From Flagellimonas flava (GTDB lineage Bacteria > Bacteroidota > Bacteroidia > Flavobacteriales > Flavobacteriaceae), in the NCBI RefSeq assembly GCF_900129665.1, contig NZ_FQWL01000003.1:62001-126000 (forward strand): DNA of 64,000 nucleotides. Reading direction: 5' to 3'. Position 1 is the first letter of the stretch. Each line of letters begins with the position of its first letter. Position numbers and translations under genes: made by a program. Below the pieces are notes generated by a model, which had not been told where the DNA came from, made no database searches, and was given only the letters and a program-made list of their open reading frames with translations. Of the stretch, positions 18,178 through 27,835 are shown one piece after another.

Positions 18178-21012
18178 ATGTCCAATCAAAAACGTCTTTT
18201 CCTGCTAGATGCCTACGCTTTGATATTTAGAGGGTACTATGCCCTGCTTAAAAATCCTAGAATCAATTCCAAAGGCATGGATACCTCCGCCATAATGGGG
18301 TTCGTTAATTCTCTGTTTGATGTGATCAAAAGGGAGAAGCCGGACCATTTGGCGGTATGTTTTGACAAGGGTGGCAGTGTGGAGCGTACCGAACTGTTTG
18401 AAGCTTACAAGGCCAACAGGGATGAAACTCCTGATGCAATAAAAATCGCAGTACCATATATCCAGGATATCCTCAAGGCTATGAACATCCCCGTAGTGGA
18501 ACTGGCAGGTTATGAAGCGGATGATATCATTGGAACATTGGCCAAACAAGCCGAAAAGGAAGACTACCAGGTTTTTATGGTGACACCTGATAAGGATTTT
18601 GGGCAATTGGTTTCCGAGAACATATTTATGTATCGCCCTGCCCGTATGGGCAATGGGATTGAAATCTGGGGCATCCCCGAAGTACAAAAACGTTTTGGGG
18701 TGGAGCGCCCAGACCAAGTAATCGATTATTTGGGGATGATGGGTGATGCCAGTGACAACATTCCTGGACTTCCGGGAGTTGGTGATAAAACTGCCAAAAA
18801 GTTTCTAGCGGATTTTGGTTCCATGGAGGAACTTCTGGCAAACACGGACCAACTCAAGGGAAAAATGAAAGAAAAGGTGGAGGCCAATGCCGAACTGGGC
18901 AGACTTTCCAGAAAATTGGCCGAAATCAAGATAGATTGCGATGTAACCTTCAATGCAGATGATTATGAAATGTCCGAACCTGACGGCGGAAAGGTACAGC
19001 AGATTTTTGATGAACTGGAATTTCGTCGACTTAAAGAACAGTTTGCCAAGATATTTTCTGGCGAGACAGAAGCCGCTCCTGTGGAAGCTTCAACTTCAAA
19101 AACCGTGACCAAACCTCAGGCAGCAGGTAGTGGTCAATTCAGTCTATTTGGTGCCAACCCTGCCGATGCTCCGGCCACAATAAAAGATGCCAACAGCAGA
19201 AATACGATAACCGACATTTCCCATTTGTATCAAAATGTATCTTCAGGACTTGGGCTGAATCTTTTTATGCAAAAGCTCATGCAGCAAACTTCCGTTTGTT
19301 TTGACACCGAAACCACATCCATCAATCCTTTGGAGGCGGAACTGGTAGGTATTGCCTTTAGCTGGGAGGCAAAAAAAGGTTTTTATGTCCCTATTCCAGA
19401 AAATCGAGAGGAAGCCATGGAAATCTTGGACCAACTGCGTCCCTTTTTCGAGTCGGAGACGATTGAGAAAATTGGACAGAATTTGAAGTATGACATAAAG
19501 GTCATGAAAAACTATGGGGTTGAGGTCCGTGGAAAGCTCTTTGATACTATGTTGGCTCATTACCTCATCAATCCGGATATGAGACATAATATGGATGTCT
19601 TGGCGGAAACCTACCTCAACTATAGTCCGGTATCCATTACCGAACTTATCGGTAAAAAAGGTAAAAATCAGTTGAGCATGCGCCAAGTCCCTTTGGACAA
19701 ACAAACGGAATATGCCTCTGAAGATGCCGATATCACCTTGCAGTTAGCGCAACATTTCAGACCTGAATTGGCAGAAGCCAAAACGGACGAGCTTTTTGAA
19801 ACCATCGAAGTGCCATTACTCAGGGTATTGGCGGATATGGAGACCGAAGGCATCAACTTGGACGAAGGTTTTTTAAATTCCCTTTCGGATGATCTGGACA
19901 CCGATATTAAATCCCTTGAACAAAAAATTTACGATGCCGCAGGGGTACAGTTCAACATTGCATCACCAAAGCAATTAGGAGAAATCCTGTTTGAAAAAAT
20001 GAAGTTGGTGGACAAGCCCAAAAAGACCAAAACAGGTCAATATTCCACCGCTGAGGATGTTCTGTCCTATTTAGCCAAGGATCATGAGATTATCCAAAAC
20101 GTATTGGATTTCAGAGGGCTTTCAAAACTTAAGAGCACCTATGTGGATGCCCTTCCCAATGAGGTTCAAAAGCATAGCGGTCGGGTACACACGGACTATA
20201 TGCAGACTGTTGCCGCTACTGGCCGATTAAGCAGTAACAATCCCAATTTGCAAAATATCCCCATCAGAACGGAGCGGGGTCGCCAAGTCCGAAAGGCTTT
20301 TATTCCGCGAGATGAAAATTACACCTTATTGGCCGCGGATTATTCGCAAATTGAACTTCGAATCATTGCCGCCCTAAGTGAGGAGAACACCATGATAGAG
20401 GCCTTTAAGAACGGAGAGGATATTCATGCCTCAACCGCTGCACGGGTGTTTAACGTTCCCCTTGGGGAAGTAACACGAGAACAACGTAGCAACGCCAAAA
20501 CAGTGAACTTTGGAATTATTTATGGAGTTTCCGCCTTTGGATTGAGCAATCAAACCGATCTTAGTCGGTCCGAGGCCAAAGAATTGATAGACACGTATTA
20601 CAAAACCTATCCCAAACTCCGAAACTTCATGGGAGACCAGGTAGACTTTGCCCGTGACAATGGTTATGTCCAAACCGTACTGGGAAGAAGGCGCTATCTA
20701 AAAGACATCAATGCCGGGAATCACGTGGTGCGCGGAGCGGCCGAACGAAACGCGGTAAACGCGCCTATCCAAGGTAGTGCGGCGGATATTATCAAAATTG
20801 CCATGATCAATATCCATAAAAAACTCTCAGAAGGGAATTACAAGACCAAGATGTTGTTGCAGGTACATGATGAATTGGTCTTTGATGCCTATAAACCAGA
20901 ATTGGAAGAGGTGAAGACACTCATCAAAACCGAGATGGAGAATGCCTACCAACTAGCTGTTCCACTTGATGTAGAAGTTGGCATTGGCGACAATTGGCTT
21001 GAAGCACATTGA
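18178..21012 (+). CDS. polA: DNA polymerase I
   Basis: A 944-aa enzyme for Okazaki fragment processing and repair. The 5'-3' nuclease domain covers about residues 1-300 (FLLDAYALIFRGYYAL, YEADDIIGTLA, DKDFGQLV, GLPGVGDKTA). The 3'-5' exonuclease domain keeps its first acidic pair (CFDTET), so proofreading is likely active. The polymerase domain ends the protein, with motif A (ADYSQIELR), motif B (RSNAKTVNFGIIYG) and motif C (QVHDELVF). The ATG at 18178 is preferred over the TTG two codons earlier. An intergenic stretch with the inverted repeat TACGAAT-N5-ATTCGTA lies upstream. Confidence 0.97.
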   Translation: MSNQKRLFLLDAYALIFRGYYALLKNPRINSKGMDTSAIMGFVNSLFDVIKREKPDHLAVCFDKGGSVERTELFEAYKANRDETPDAIKIAVPYIQDILKAMNIPVVELAGYEADDIIGTLAKQAEKEDYQVFMVTPDKDFGQLVSENIFMYRPARMGNGIEIWGIPEVQKRFGVERPDQVIDYLGMMGDASDNIPGLPGVGDKTAKKFLADFGSMEELLANTDQLKGKMKEKVEANAELGRLSRKLAEIKIDCDVTFNADDYEMSEPDGGKVQQIFDELEFRRLKEQFAKIFSGETEAAPVEASTSKTVTKPQAAGSGQFSLFGANPADAPATIKDANSRNTITDISHLYQNVSSGLGLNLFMQKLMQQTSVCFDTETTSINPLEAELVGIAFSWEAKKGFYVPIPENREEAMEILDQLRPFFESETIEKIGQNLKYDIKVMKNYGVEVRGKLFDTMLAHYLINPDMRHNMDVLAETYLNYSPVSITELIGKKGKNQLSMRQVPLDKQTEYASEDADITLQLAQHFRPELAEAKTDELFETIEVPLLRVLADMETEGINLDEGFLNSLSDDLDTDIKSLEQKIYDAAGVQFNIASPKQLGEILFEKMKLVDKPKKTKTGQYSTAEDVLSYLAKDHEIIQNVLDFRGLSKLKSTYVDALPNEVQKHSGRVHTDYMQTVAATGRLSSNNPNLQNIPIRTERGRQVRKAFIPRDENYTLLAADYSQIELRIIAALSEENTMIEAFKNGEDIHASTAARVFNVPLGEVTREQRSNAKTVNFGIIYGVSAFGLSNQTDLSRSEAKELIDTYYKTYPKLRNFMGDQVDFARDNGYVQTVLGRRRYLKDINAGNHVVRGAAERNAVNAPIQGSAADIIKIAMINIHKKLSEGNYKTKMLLQVHDELVFDAYKPELEEVKTLIKTEMENAYQLAVPLDVEVGIGDNWLEAH

Positions 21013-21054
21013 TATGGTTCTGATTGACTGGGCAGAGATTCAAACGCATAATGC

Positions 21055-21921
21055 ATGATACAGTTCCTGAAGACCGTTTTCAAACATTTTTTTAATAGCA
21101 ATACCTTTCAAAAAGGTGCGGCCTTGGCCTATTATGCGGTCTTCTCTATATTTCCCATCATAATAATTCTTATTTCTCTCTTGGGAATGATCTTCGGTAA
21201 AGAAGCGGTTTCAGGGGAAATTTTTGCGCAACTAAAGGATAATCTGGGAAGTGATGCCGCATGGCAAATTCAGGATTTAATCAAAAATCAACATGTAAAC
21301 CACAACTCTTTGCTTACCGCAATCATCGGTTTTGCCACTTTGGCCTTAAGTGCTTCGGGAATGCTAGGACAAATTCATAATGCTTTCAATGCAATCTGGG
21401 GCATTAAAGCCAAACCCAAGAACAGTATTCTACGATACTTTACCAAGCATCTTGCCTCGCTATCAGTTTTGATCTTCCTTTTTTTCATCCTGTTGGTAAG
21501 CACTTCGGCCAATTCCTTTTTGGTAAAACATAACGCCTACGTAAATCCGGATCACCAATTCTTGCTCATTTATGAACATTTAGTTTCATTCGGCATTGTC
21601 TCCTTAATGTTTGCCATTATGTTCAGGTTTTTGGGCGATGCCCAAGTGCACTGGAAATCTGCTTTGTTTGGTGGTATTTTTACAGGCTTCCTATTCATTT
21701 TCGGAAAAATTGGAATAGGCATGTATCTGGGGAAAATGCATATTAGCTCCGTCTTCGGTTCGGCCAGCGTTTTGGCATTGATCATGCTTTGGGTATATTA
21801 TACCTCACAAATTATGTTCCTAGGTGCCTCTTTTGTCAAGGTATTGAGTGATACCACAAATCGGAAAATCAAGCCCACCAGTAATGCTGTAGCTATTGAA
21901 AATCAAGAGATTTCCTCGTAA
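21055..21921 (+). CDS. YihY/virulence factor BrkB family membrane protein
   Basis: A 288-aa inner-membrane protein with about six hydrophobic segments and the family signature near the start (GAALAYYAVFSIFPIII). A GMLGQIHNAFNAIW motif and a C-terminal VYYTSQIMFLGASF follow, both typical of YihY/BrkB. The function of the family is not settled (the old ribonuclease BN label was an error). It lies 42 nt after polA and 24 nt before the sulfatase gene, so co-transcription is possible. Confidence 0.92.
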   Translation: MIQFLKTVFKHFFNSNTFQKGAALAYYAVFSIFPIIIILISLLGMIFGKEAVSGEIFAQLKDNLGSDAAWQIQDLIKNQHVNHNSLLTAIIGFATLALSASGMLGQIHNAFNAIWGIKAKPKNSILRYFTKHLASLSVLIFLFFILLVSTSANSFLVKHNAYVNPDHQFLLIYEHLVSFGIVSLMFAIMFRFLGDAQVHWKSALFGGIFTGFLFIFGKIGIGMYLGKMHISSVFGSASVLALIMLWVYYTSQIMFLGASFVKVLSDTTNRKIKPTSNAVAIENQEISS

Positions 21922-21945
21922 AAACCCACCCTTTACACCACTATT

Positions 21946-23481
21946 ATGATACGCAAAATTTCAACCTTATCAGTTTTAATCGGTTTTCTTTTGATCGGAT
22001 TAGAATCGATTGCGCAAGAAGGAAATTACAAACCCAATATCGTCTATTTTCTTGCCGATGATCTTGGATATGGCGAAGTGGGAGTCTACAGTCAGGAAAA
22101 AATCAAAACACCCCATATGGACGCATTGGCGAAAAGCGGAATGCGCTTCACACAGCATTATTCCGGAGCACCAGTATGTGCCCCGGCACGATATATTCTT
22201 CTGACCGGCAAACACGCTGGGCATGCCTACATTCGCGGAAATGACGAATGGGATGAGCGAGGGGATGTCTGGAACTACGAGAAAGCGGTCGCCGACCCAA
22301 GTCTGGAAGGACAGCGTCCAATTCCCACCAACACGGTAACTCTTGCAAAAAAACTGAAAGAAGCAAACTATGTCACCGGAATTTTTGGCAAATGGGGCCT
22401 CGGCGGGCCGGGAACCGAAGGCGTTCCAACAAAGCAAGGTTTTGACCAATTCTACGGTTACAATTGCCAACGACAGGCCCATACCTTATACCCCAACCAT
22501 CTTTGGGAAAATGAGCAAAAAATAATGCTCAATAATGCCTTGATCCCTCCGCACACACCGCTTCAATCTGATGCAGACCCTAATGTTGAAAACAGCTACT
22601 CAGATTTTATCCAAAAAGACTATGCCCCGCAGCTTATTCATGAAAAAGCACTTGAATTTGTGGAAACCCATAAAGACTCCGCTTTTTTTCTGTATTATGC
22701 CTCACCCCTTCCCCATTTACCTTTACAGGTACCTAAGCAAGATGTTGACGTATACCGTGAAGTTTTAGGTAGCGAGAAACCCTATACGGGTGATCAAGGT
22801 TATTTCCCAAACCAACATCCCAGAGCTGCCTATGCTGCCATGATTACCTATCTCGACAATCAGTTGGGAGAGCTTGTTGGGAAACTCAAGGAACTGGGAC
22901 TCTACGAGAACACTTTGATTATTTTCTCCAGCGATAATGGCCCGACCTATACCGGCGGTGTTGACTTTGACTTCTTTGAAAGTTCTAAACCCTTTGGCAA
23001 TGGAGCGGGTAGAACCAAAGGAAATGTGTATGAGGGTGGAATTCGGGTTCCCATGATCGCCAGTTGGCCGGGGAAAATCAAAGAAGGAAGCACATCCTAT
23101 CATATTTCTTCCTTTTACGATGTATTGCCAACGCTGTGCGATATTACTAAAATTGAAATACCAGAAGCTATTGACGGCATGAGCTTTAAGCCAACCCTTT
23201 TTGGGGAAGAACAACCCAAACATCACTATTTGTATTGGGAATTCCCAAGCTACAAAGGGCAGCAGGCGGTACGTATGGGAAAATGGAAAGGGATTCGTAA
23301 AAACATTTTCGAAGGCAATCTCTCCATAGAACTCTATGATTTAGAAACAGATGTACTTGAGGAAGTGGACGTATCACGTAAACACCCCGATGTTGTAGAG
23401 CGCATAGCGGCCATTATGCAAAGAGAACATGTGCCGGCGGAGAACCCAAAGTTTCGATTCAAAGAATTGGGGGATAAATAG
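21946..23481 (+). CDS. Exported arylsulfatase (formylglycine sulfatase)
   Basis: A 511-aa sulfatase with a signal peptide ending near IAQ (residues 1-24). The metal-site motif FLADDLGYGEVG, the catalytic CAPARYILLTGKH (Cys78) and the later GKWGLGG and FSSDNGPTY motifs are all present. It is more like arylsulfatase A than the lipoprotein sulfatase at 9.4-10.9 kb, and similarity between the two is limited to family motifs. The substrate is unknown. It may be co-transcribed with the YihY gene, and it converges on the MarR gene. Confidence 0.93.
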   Translation: MIRKISTLSVLIGFLLIGLESIAQEGNYKPNIVYFLADDLGYGEVGVYSQEKIKTPHMDALAKSGMRFTQHYSGAPVCAPARYILLTGKHAGHAYIRGNDEWDERGDVWNYEKAVADPSLEGQRPIPTNTVTLAKKLKEANYVTGIFGKWGLGGPGTEGVPTKQGFDQFYGYNCQRQAHTLYPNHLWENEQKIMLNNALIPPHTPLQSDADPNVENSYSDFIQKDYAPQLIHEKALEFVETHKDSAFFLYYASPLPHLPLQVPKQDVDVYREVLGSEKPYTGDQGYFPNQHPRAAYAAMITYLDNQLGELVGKLKELGLYENTLIIFSSDNGPTYTGGVDFDFFESSKPFGNGAGRTKGNVYEGGIRVPMIASWPGKIKEGSTSYHISSFYDVLPTLCDITKIEIPEAIDGMSFKPTLFGEEQPKHHYLYWEFPSYKGQQAVRMGKWKGIRKNIFEGNLSIELYDLETDVLEEVDVSRKHPDVVERIAAIMQREHVPAENPKFRFKELGDK

Positions 23482-23508
23482 GTCCAAACAGGATTTGCTT
23501 CCGGATCA

Positions 23509-23952
23509 TTACTTTTCGTAGTTCTCGCCAATCTGGTTAAGAACCCTGAGAAATGCTTCAAACTCTTCACCATTCAAATCCCGAATGGCCTTTTTTCTAA
23601 GTTCGACAGCGTGGGGCAGTATAAGGTTTATAACTTCCTGTCCTCTTGGAGTGAGTTCCAGCTTAAAACGTTTTTGATCTCCTTTAAAGCGAAGCTTGCT
23701 GATCCATCCTTTGGCTTCTAGTTTTCCTATGACCCTTGAAGTTGTCGCCCTGTTCCGAAAATTGGTACGCACAATTTCCCTTTGGGATGCCTCATCACCC
23801 AGTTCCGCTATCCGATGTAGAATTACCCATTGCTCGATCGTTAGGTCTACGCCAAGCTCCTCAAACTTGCGCAAGTAGGCATCTTGCACCTTGCGAAGCA
23901 CAAGATCTAAGTGCAGTCCAATACCGGAAATTTTGTCAATATGGTTCAACAT
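23509..23952 (-). CDS. MarR family transcriptional regulator
   Basis: A 147-aa winged-helix protein. The core ...TIEQWVILHRIAELGDEASQREI is followed by the recognition helix (NRATTSRVIGKLEAKGWI) and the wing with KRFKLELTPRG. It is divergent from the homogentisate operon and the only regulator there, so control of hpd-hmgA-fahA in response to an aromatic ligand is the natural inference. An inverted repeat at 24069-24086, over the predicted hpd start site, is a possible operator. Confidence 0.92.
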   Translation of the reverse strand: MLNHIDKISGIGLHLDLVLRKVQDAYLRKFEELGVDLTIEQWVILHRIAELGDEASQREIVRTNFRNRATTSRVIGKLEAKGWISKLRFKGDQKRFKLELTPRGQEVINLILPHAVELRKKAIRDLNGEEFEAFLRVLNQIGENYEK

Positions 23953-24063
23953 TTCTTAAGAGGATCGCTTTGATTCCATAGCACATGGGAAACTACAACA
24001 TAAATATCTATCAATTTTAACAAAAATTTGTCCAATACCTGATGAAAATCATTTCAAAAATAC

Positions 24064-24086
24064 TATTTTTGTTGCACTAACAACAA
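24064..24086 (+). promoter_or_regulatory. hpd promoter -7 box and overlapping inverted repeat (MarR operator candidate)
   Basis: TATTTTTG (24064-24071) matches the TAnnTTTG -7 box. The inverted repeat TTGTTG-CACTAA-CAACAA (24069-24086) overlaps the box and covers the expected start of transcription. A dimeric MarR protein bound there would block initiation. No good -33 element is present. Confidence 0.45.
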
Positions 24087-24114
24087 TTTTAATATTTGTA
24101 TCAAAATAAAACCT

Positions 24115-25248
24115 ATGGAAACCACAGCAATACCAAAAATTCACGATACGGCAAAAGACTTCATGCCGATCAACGGTACAGATTATGTCGAACTGTATGT
24201 AGGGAACTCCAAACAGGCGGCACATTTCTATAAAACTGCATTTGGATTTCAATCCCACGCCTACGCAGGTCTTGAAACCGGACTAAAGGACAGGGAGAGC
24301 TACGTGGTTATCCAGGATAAAATTAGACTGGTACTTACCTCCCCTCTTAAAAGTGGTACGGATATAGGGAAACATATTGATAATCACGGGGACGGAATCA
24401 AAGTAGTGGCTCTTTGGGTGGATGATGCCACCTATGCCTATAACACGGCCATGGAACGTGGTGCCAAATCTTATATGGAACCCCAAACTGAAGAGGATGA
24501 AACCGGAAAGGTAGTCCGATCTGGAATCTACACCTATGGGGAGACCGTACATATTTTCGTGGAACGAAAGGCTTATGAAGGTGTCTTTTTACCCGGTTAC
24601 AAAAAATGGGAAACGCCAGATTACAACCCAGAGCCGGTGGGTCTTAAATATGTGGACCATATGGTAGGAAACGTGGGTTGGAACAAAATGGACCATTGGG
24701 TTGAATTCTACGAAAAAGTAATGGGCTTTGTGAACATCCTTTCTTTTGACGACAATGATATTTCTACCGAATACACCGCGTTGATGAGCAAGGTAATGAG
24801 CAATGGTAACGGACGTATCAAGTTCCCAATTAACGAGCCGGCCGAAGGCAAGAAAAAATCCCAGGTTGAGGAATATTTGGATTTCTACGAGGGCGAAGGT
24901 GTACAGCATGTTGCCGTAGCTACAGATGATATTATTACCACAGTAAGACAATTGCGTAGTAGGGGTGTGGAATTCCTAAGGGTTCCTGACACCTATTATG
25001 ACGTGGTTACCGACAGGGTTGGTGAAATTGATGAGGACATCGCTCCATTGAAGGAATTGGGCATTTTGGTTGACCGGGACGACGAGGGCTATCTGTTGCA
25101 GATTTTCACACGTCCTGTGGAACCAAGACCTACCATGTTCTTCGAAATCATTCAAAGAAAGGGTGCACAATCATTTGGAAAGGGTAACTTTAAGGCACTG
25201 TTCGAAGCCATTGAGCGCGAACAAGAAGTAAGGGGAACTTTACACTAA
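24115..25248 (+). CDS. hpd: 4-hydroxyphenylpyruvate dioxygenase
   Basis: A 377-aa non-haem Fe(II) enzyme that turns 4-hydroxyphenylpyruvate into homogentisate, the second step of tyrosine breakdown. It has two vicinal-oxygen-chelate halves. The three expected iron ligands are visible: His182 (VDHMVGNV), His265 (GVQHVA) and Glu344 (FFEIIQRKG). The C-terminal segment LLQIFTRPVEPRPTMFFE is typical. It is the first gene of the operon, followed by hmgA and fahA. Confidence 0.96.
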   Translation: METTAIPKIHDTAKDFMPINGTDYVELYVGNSKQAAHFYKTAFGFQSHAYAGLETGLKDRESYVVIQDKIRLVLTSPLKSGTDIGKHIDNHGDGIKVVALWVDDATYAYNTAMERGAKSYMEPQTEEDETGKVVRSGIYTYGETVHIFVERKAYEGVFLPGYKKWETPDYNPEPVGLKYVDHMVGNVGWNKMDHWVEFYEKVMGFVNILSFDDNDISTEYTALMSKVMSNGNGRIKFPINEPAEGKKKSQVEEYLDFYEGEGVQHVAVATDDIITTVRQLRSRGVEFLRVPDTYYDVVTDRVGEIDEDIAPLKELGILVDRDDEGYLLQIFTRPVEPRPTMFFEIIQRKGAQSFGKGNFKALFEAIEREQEVRGTLH

Positions 25249-25329
25249 ACAAGTTCAGAGGTAAGAGTGCAACGTTGATTCTGTATTGTTAACTACGTGC
25301 TCTTAGCTCATAACTCTAAACTTTTAATA

Positions 25330-26487
25330 ATGCCCATTTATCACAAGCTTGGAAAGATTCCGCAAAAAAGACATACCCAGTTTACCAAATCTGACGGGAG
25401 TCTTTATTACGAACAATTGTTTGGCACCATTGGTTTTGATGGCATGTCGTCATTGATGTACCACGAGCATCGTCCAACACAGGTTTCATCGATAGGGGAA
25501 GCCATTGATCTAAGTCCAAAAATTGCGGTCCAAAAAAACATCACTTCTAGAAAACTAATTGGATTTGATGTACAACCAAAGGATGATTTTTTAGAAGCGC
25601 GAGAACCTCTTTTGGTGAATTCGGATGTCCATGTTGGACTAGCAGCTCCGAGAAAATCGATGACCGAATATTTCTATAAGAATTCGGATGCCGATGAAAT
25701 GTTGTTCATCCACCGGGGAACTGGTACCTTAAGAACTTTCTTGGGCAATATCCCTTTTGAATATGGGGATTACCTTATCATTCCAAGAGGCATGATTTAT
25801 CAAATAGATTTTGACACCGAGGACAATCGCATTCTATATGCGGAGTCCTTCCATCCCATTTATACACCAAAACGCTATCGAAACTGGTTTGGGCAACTCT
25901 TGGAACACTCTCCCTTTTGCGAGCGTGACTACAAACTGCCTGAGAATTTGGAAACCCATGATGAAACTGGGGAATTTGTTATTAAGATAAAGAAACAAGG
26001 CATGCTCCATAGTTTGGTCTACGCTTCACATCCTTTTGATGTGGTAGGCTGGGACGGTTACAACTACCCATATGGGTTCTCCATCCATAATTTTGAACCC
26101 ATCACGGGCCGTGTGCACCAACCGCCACCTGTGCACCAAACTTTTGAAACCAGTGCTTTTGTCGTCTGTTCATTTTGCCCAAGGCTATACGATTACCATC
26201 CCAAGGCCATTCCTGCACCTTATAACCATTCCAATATTGATTCCGATGAGGTCCTCTATTATGTGGATGGGGATTTCATGAGCAGAACAGGTATTGGACC
26301 AGGGTATATTTCGTTGCATCCAGCAGGTATTCCCCATGGACCACATCCTGGCACCTATGAAGCCAGTATTGGCAAAAAGGGAACCGAAGAGCTAGCTGTA
26401 ATGATAGACACCTTCAAACCTTTACAGGTGACCGAGAATGCCCTTAAGATAGACGATGGCACCTACTATAAATCTTGGGTAGAGTAG
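25330..26487 (+). CDS. hmgA: Homogentisate 1,2-dioxygenase
   Basis: A 385-aa cupin-type Fe(II) enzyme that opens the homogentisate ring to maleylacetoacetate. Family segments are clear: GTGTLRTFLGNIPFEYGDYL, the central VVGWDGYNYPYGFSI, HQTFET, and the C-terminal SLHPAGIPHGPHPG with metal-binding His residues. The start MPIYHKLG at 25330 fits the family better than the GTG at 25297. It lies 81 nt after hpd, with a short spacer containing a repeat-like stretch. Confidence 0.95.
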   Translation: MPIYHKLGKIPQKRHTQFTKSDGSLYYEQLFGTIGFDGMSSLMYHEHRPTQVSSIGEAIDLSPKIAVQKNITSRKLIGFDVQPKDDFLEAREPLLVNSDVHVGLAAPRKSMTEYFYKNSDADEMLFIHRGTGTLRTFLGNIPFEYGDYLIIPRGMIYQIDFDTEDNRILYAESFHPIYTPKRYRNWFGQLLEHSPFCERDYKLPENLETHDETGEFVIKIKKQGMLHSLVYASHPFDVVGWDGYNYPYGFSIHNFEPITGRVHQPPPVHQTFETSAFVVCSFCPRLYDYHPKAIPAPYNHSNIDSDEVLYYVDGDFMSRTGIGPGYISLHPAGIPHGPHPGTYEASIGKKGTEELAVMIDTFKPLQVTENALKIDDGTYYKSWVE

Positions 26488-26585
26488 TAAATAACGAAGT
26501 TAGACCATAGATGTTGGATAAGTGTGCTTCACCACCCAAAAACCTGCTCACATCAAACGTCTAAAATCTCATATCTAAACAAAAT

Positions 26586-27806
26586 ATGATCATTAATATT
26601 CCTGATAATTCAGACTTTTCAATACACAACATTCCCTTTGGGATATTTTCCACCACAGATCGCGCTCCGCGTGCCGGGGTTGCCATAGGCGACCACATCT
26701 TGGATTTAGCTGCAGTGGCCGAACTGGACGTGTTTGAGTTCAACACGGCGGTTTTGGAAAAGGATACGCTTAACGATTTTATCGCGTTGGGAAAGTCCAT
26801 CACCAAAAAGGTTCGGAAAGACATCCAACACTGGTTGCAAGAGGAGGATTCCATTTTGGCTGGAAGGCCCGAATTGTTTGTGCTACAATCCGAAGCCCAA
26901 ATGCATATGCCGGTAATCATCGGTGATTATACCGATTTCTATTCCAGCATTGAACATGCCACCAATGTAGGCAAAATGTTCAGAGATCCAGCAAATGCCC
27001 TTCTACCCAACTGGAAACATATTCCTGTTGGTTACCATGGACGCGCATCTTCCATAATCTTAAGTGGAGAACCCATTTATAGACCACAAGGACAAACCAT
27101 TCCCAACGGAGCGGACCAACCCGTTTTTGGGCCCTCTCAACGCTTGGATTTTGAGTTGGAAATGGGATTCATTACGGGAAAAAATACCCAATTGGGTGAA
27201 TCCATTCCTACCGATGAGGCAGAGGATTACATTTTCGGAATGGTGCTCTTTAATGATTGGTCGGCAAGAGACATTCAAAAATGGGAATATGTGCCCTTGG
27301 GGCCATTTTTAGCCAAAAATTTTGCTTCCCATATTTCACCTTGGATCGTAACCTTAGAAGCCCTGGAACCCTTTCGCGTTTCGGGACCTGAACAACAACC
27401 CAAGGTGCTCCCGTATTTGGAGTACAACGGAGAAAAAAACTTCGACATCAACCTTGAAGTGGGAATAGCACCGGAAGGAAGTGAGGAACAAGTGGTTTGC
27501 CGGTCTAACTTCAAATACATGTACTGGAACATGGCCCAGCAGTTGGCTCACCATACGGTAAATGGGTGTAACATCAATGTCGGTGATCTATATGGTTCCG
27601 GTACTATTTCAGGTAAGGATGAAGACTCTTATGGTTCTATGTTGGAATTGGCCTGGATGGGTACCAAACCATTGACGATGAAAGATGGTACGGAACGTAA
27701 GTTCATCCAAGACGGCGACACTGTGATTATGCGTGGTCACAGTCAAAAAGGGGATGTACGTGTTGGTTTTGGCGAAGTAAGTGCCAAGGTGCTTCCGGCC
27801 AAATAG
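26586..27806 (+). CDS. fahA: Fumarylacetoacetase
   Basis: A 406-aa hydrolase that splits fumarylacetoacetate into fumarate and acetoacetate, the last step of tyrosine degradation. An SH3-like N-terminal domain is followed by the catalytic FAH domain, with the metal-site DYTDFYSSIEHATNVG, the conserved PVGYHGRASS, FELEMGFI and FNDWSARDIQ, and GSGTISG near the end. A maleylacetoacetate isomerase, needed between hmgA and this enzyme, is not in the window. Confidence 0.96.
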   Translation: MIINIPDNSDFSIHNIPFGIFSTTDRAPRAGVAIGDHILDLAAVAELDVFEFNTAVLEKDTLNDFIALGKSITKKVRKDIQHWLQEEDSILAGRPELFVLQSEAQMHMPVIIGDYTDFYSSIEHATNVGKMFRDPANALLPNWKHIPVGYHGRASSIILSGEPIYRPQGQTIPNGADQPVFGPSQRLDFELEMGFITGKNTQLGESIPTDEAEDYIFGMVLFNDWSARDIQKWEYVPLGPFLAKNFASHISPWIVTLEALEPFRVSGPEQQPKVLPYLEYNGEKNFDINLEVGIAPEGSEEQVVCRSNFKYMYWNMAQQLAHHTVNGCNINVGDLYGSGTISGKDEDSYGSMLELAWMGTKPLTMKDGTERKFIQDGDTVIMRGHSQKGDVRVGFGEVSAKVLPAK

Positions 27807-27835
27807 ATGTTTATCTTCGCATAAAATCCTTAGGA

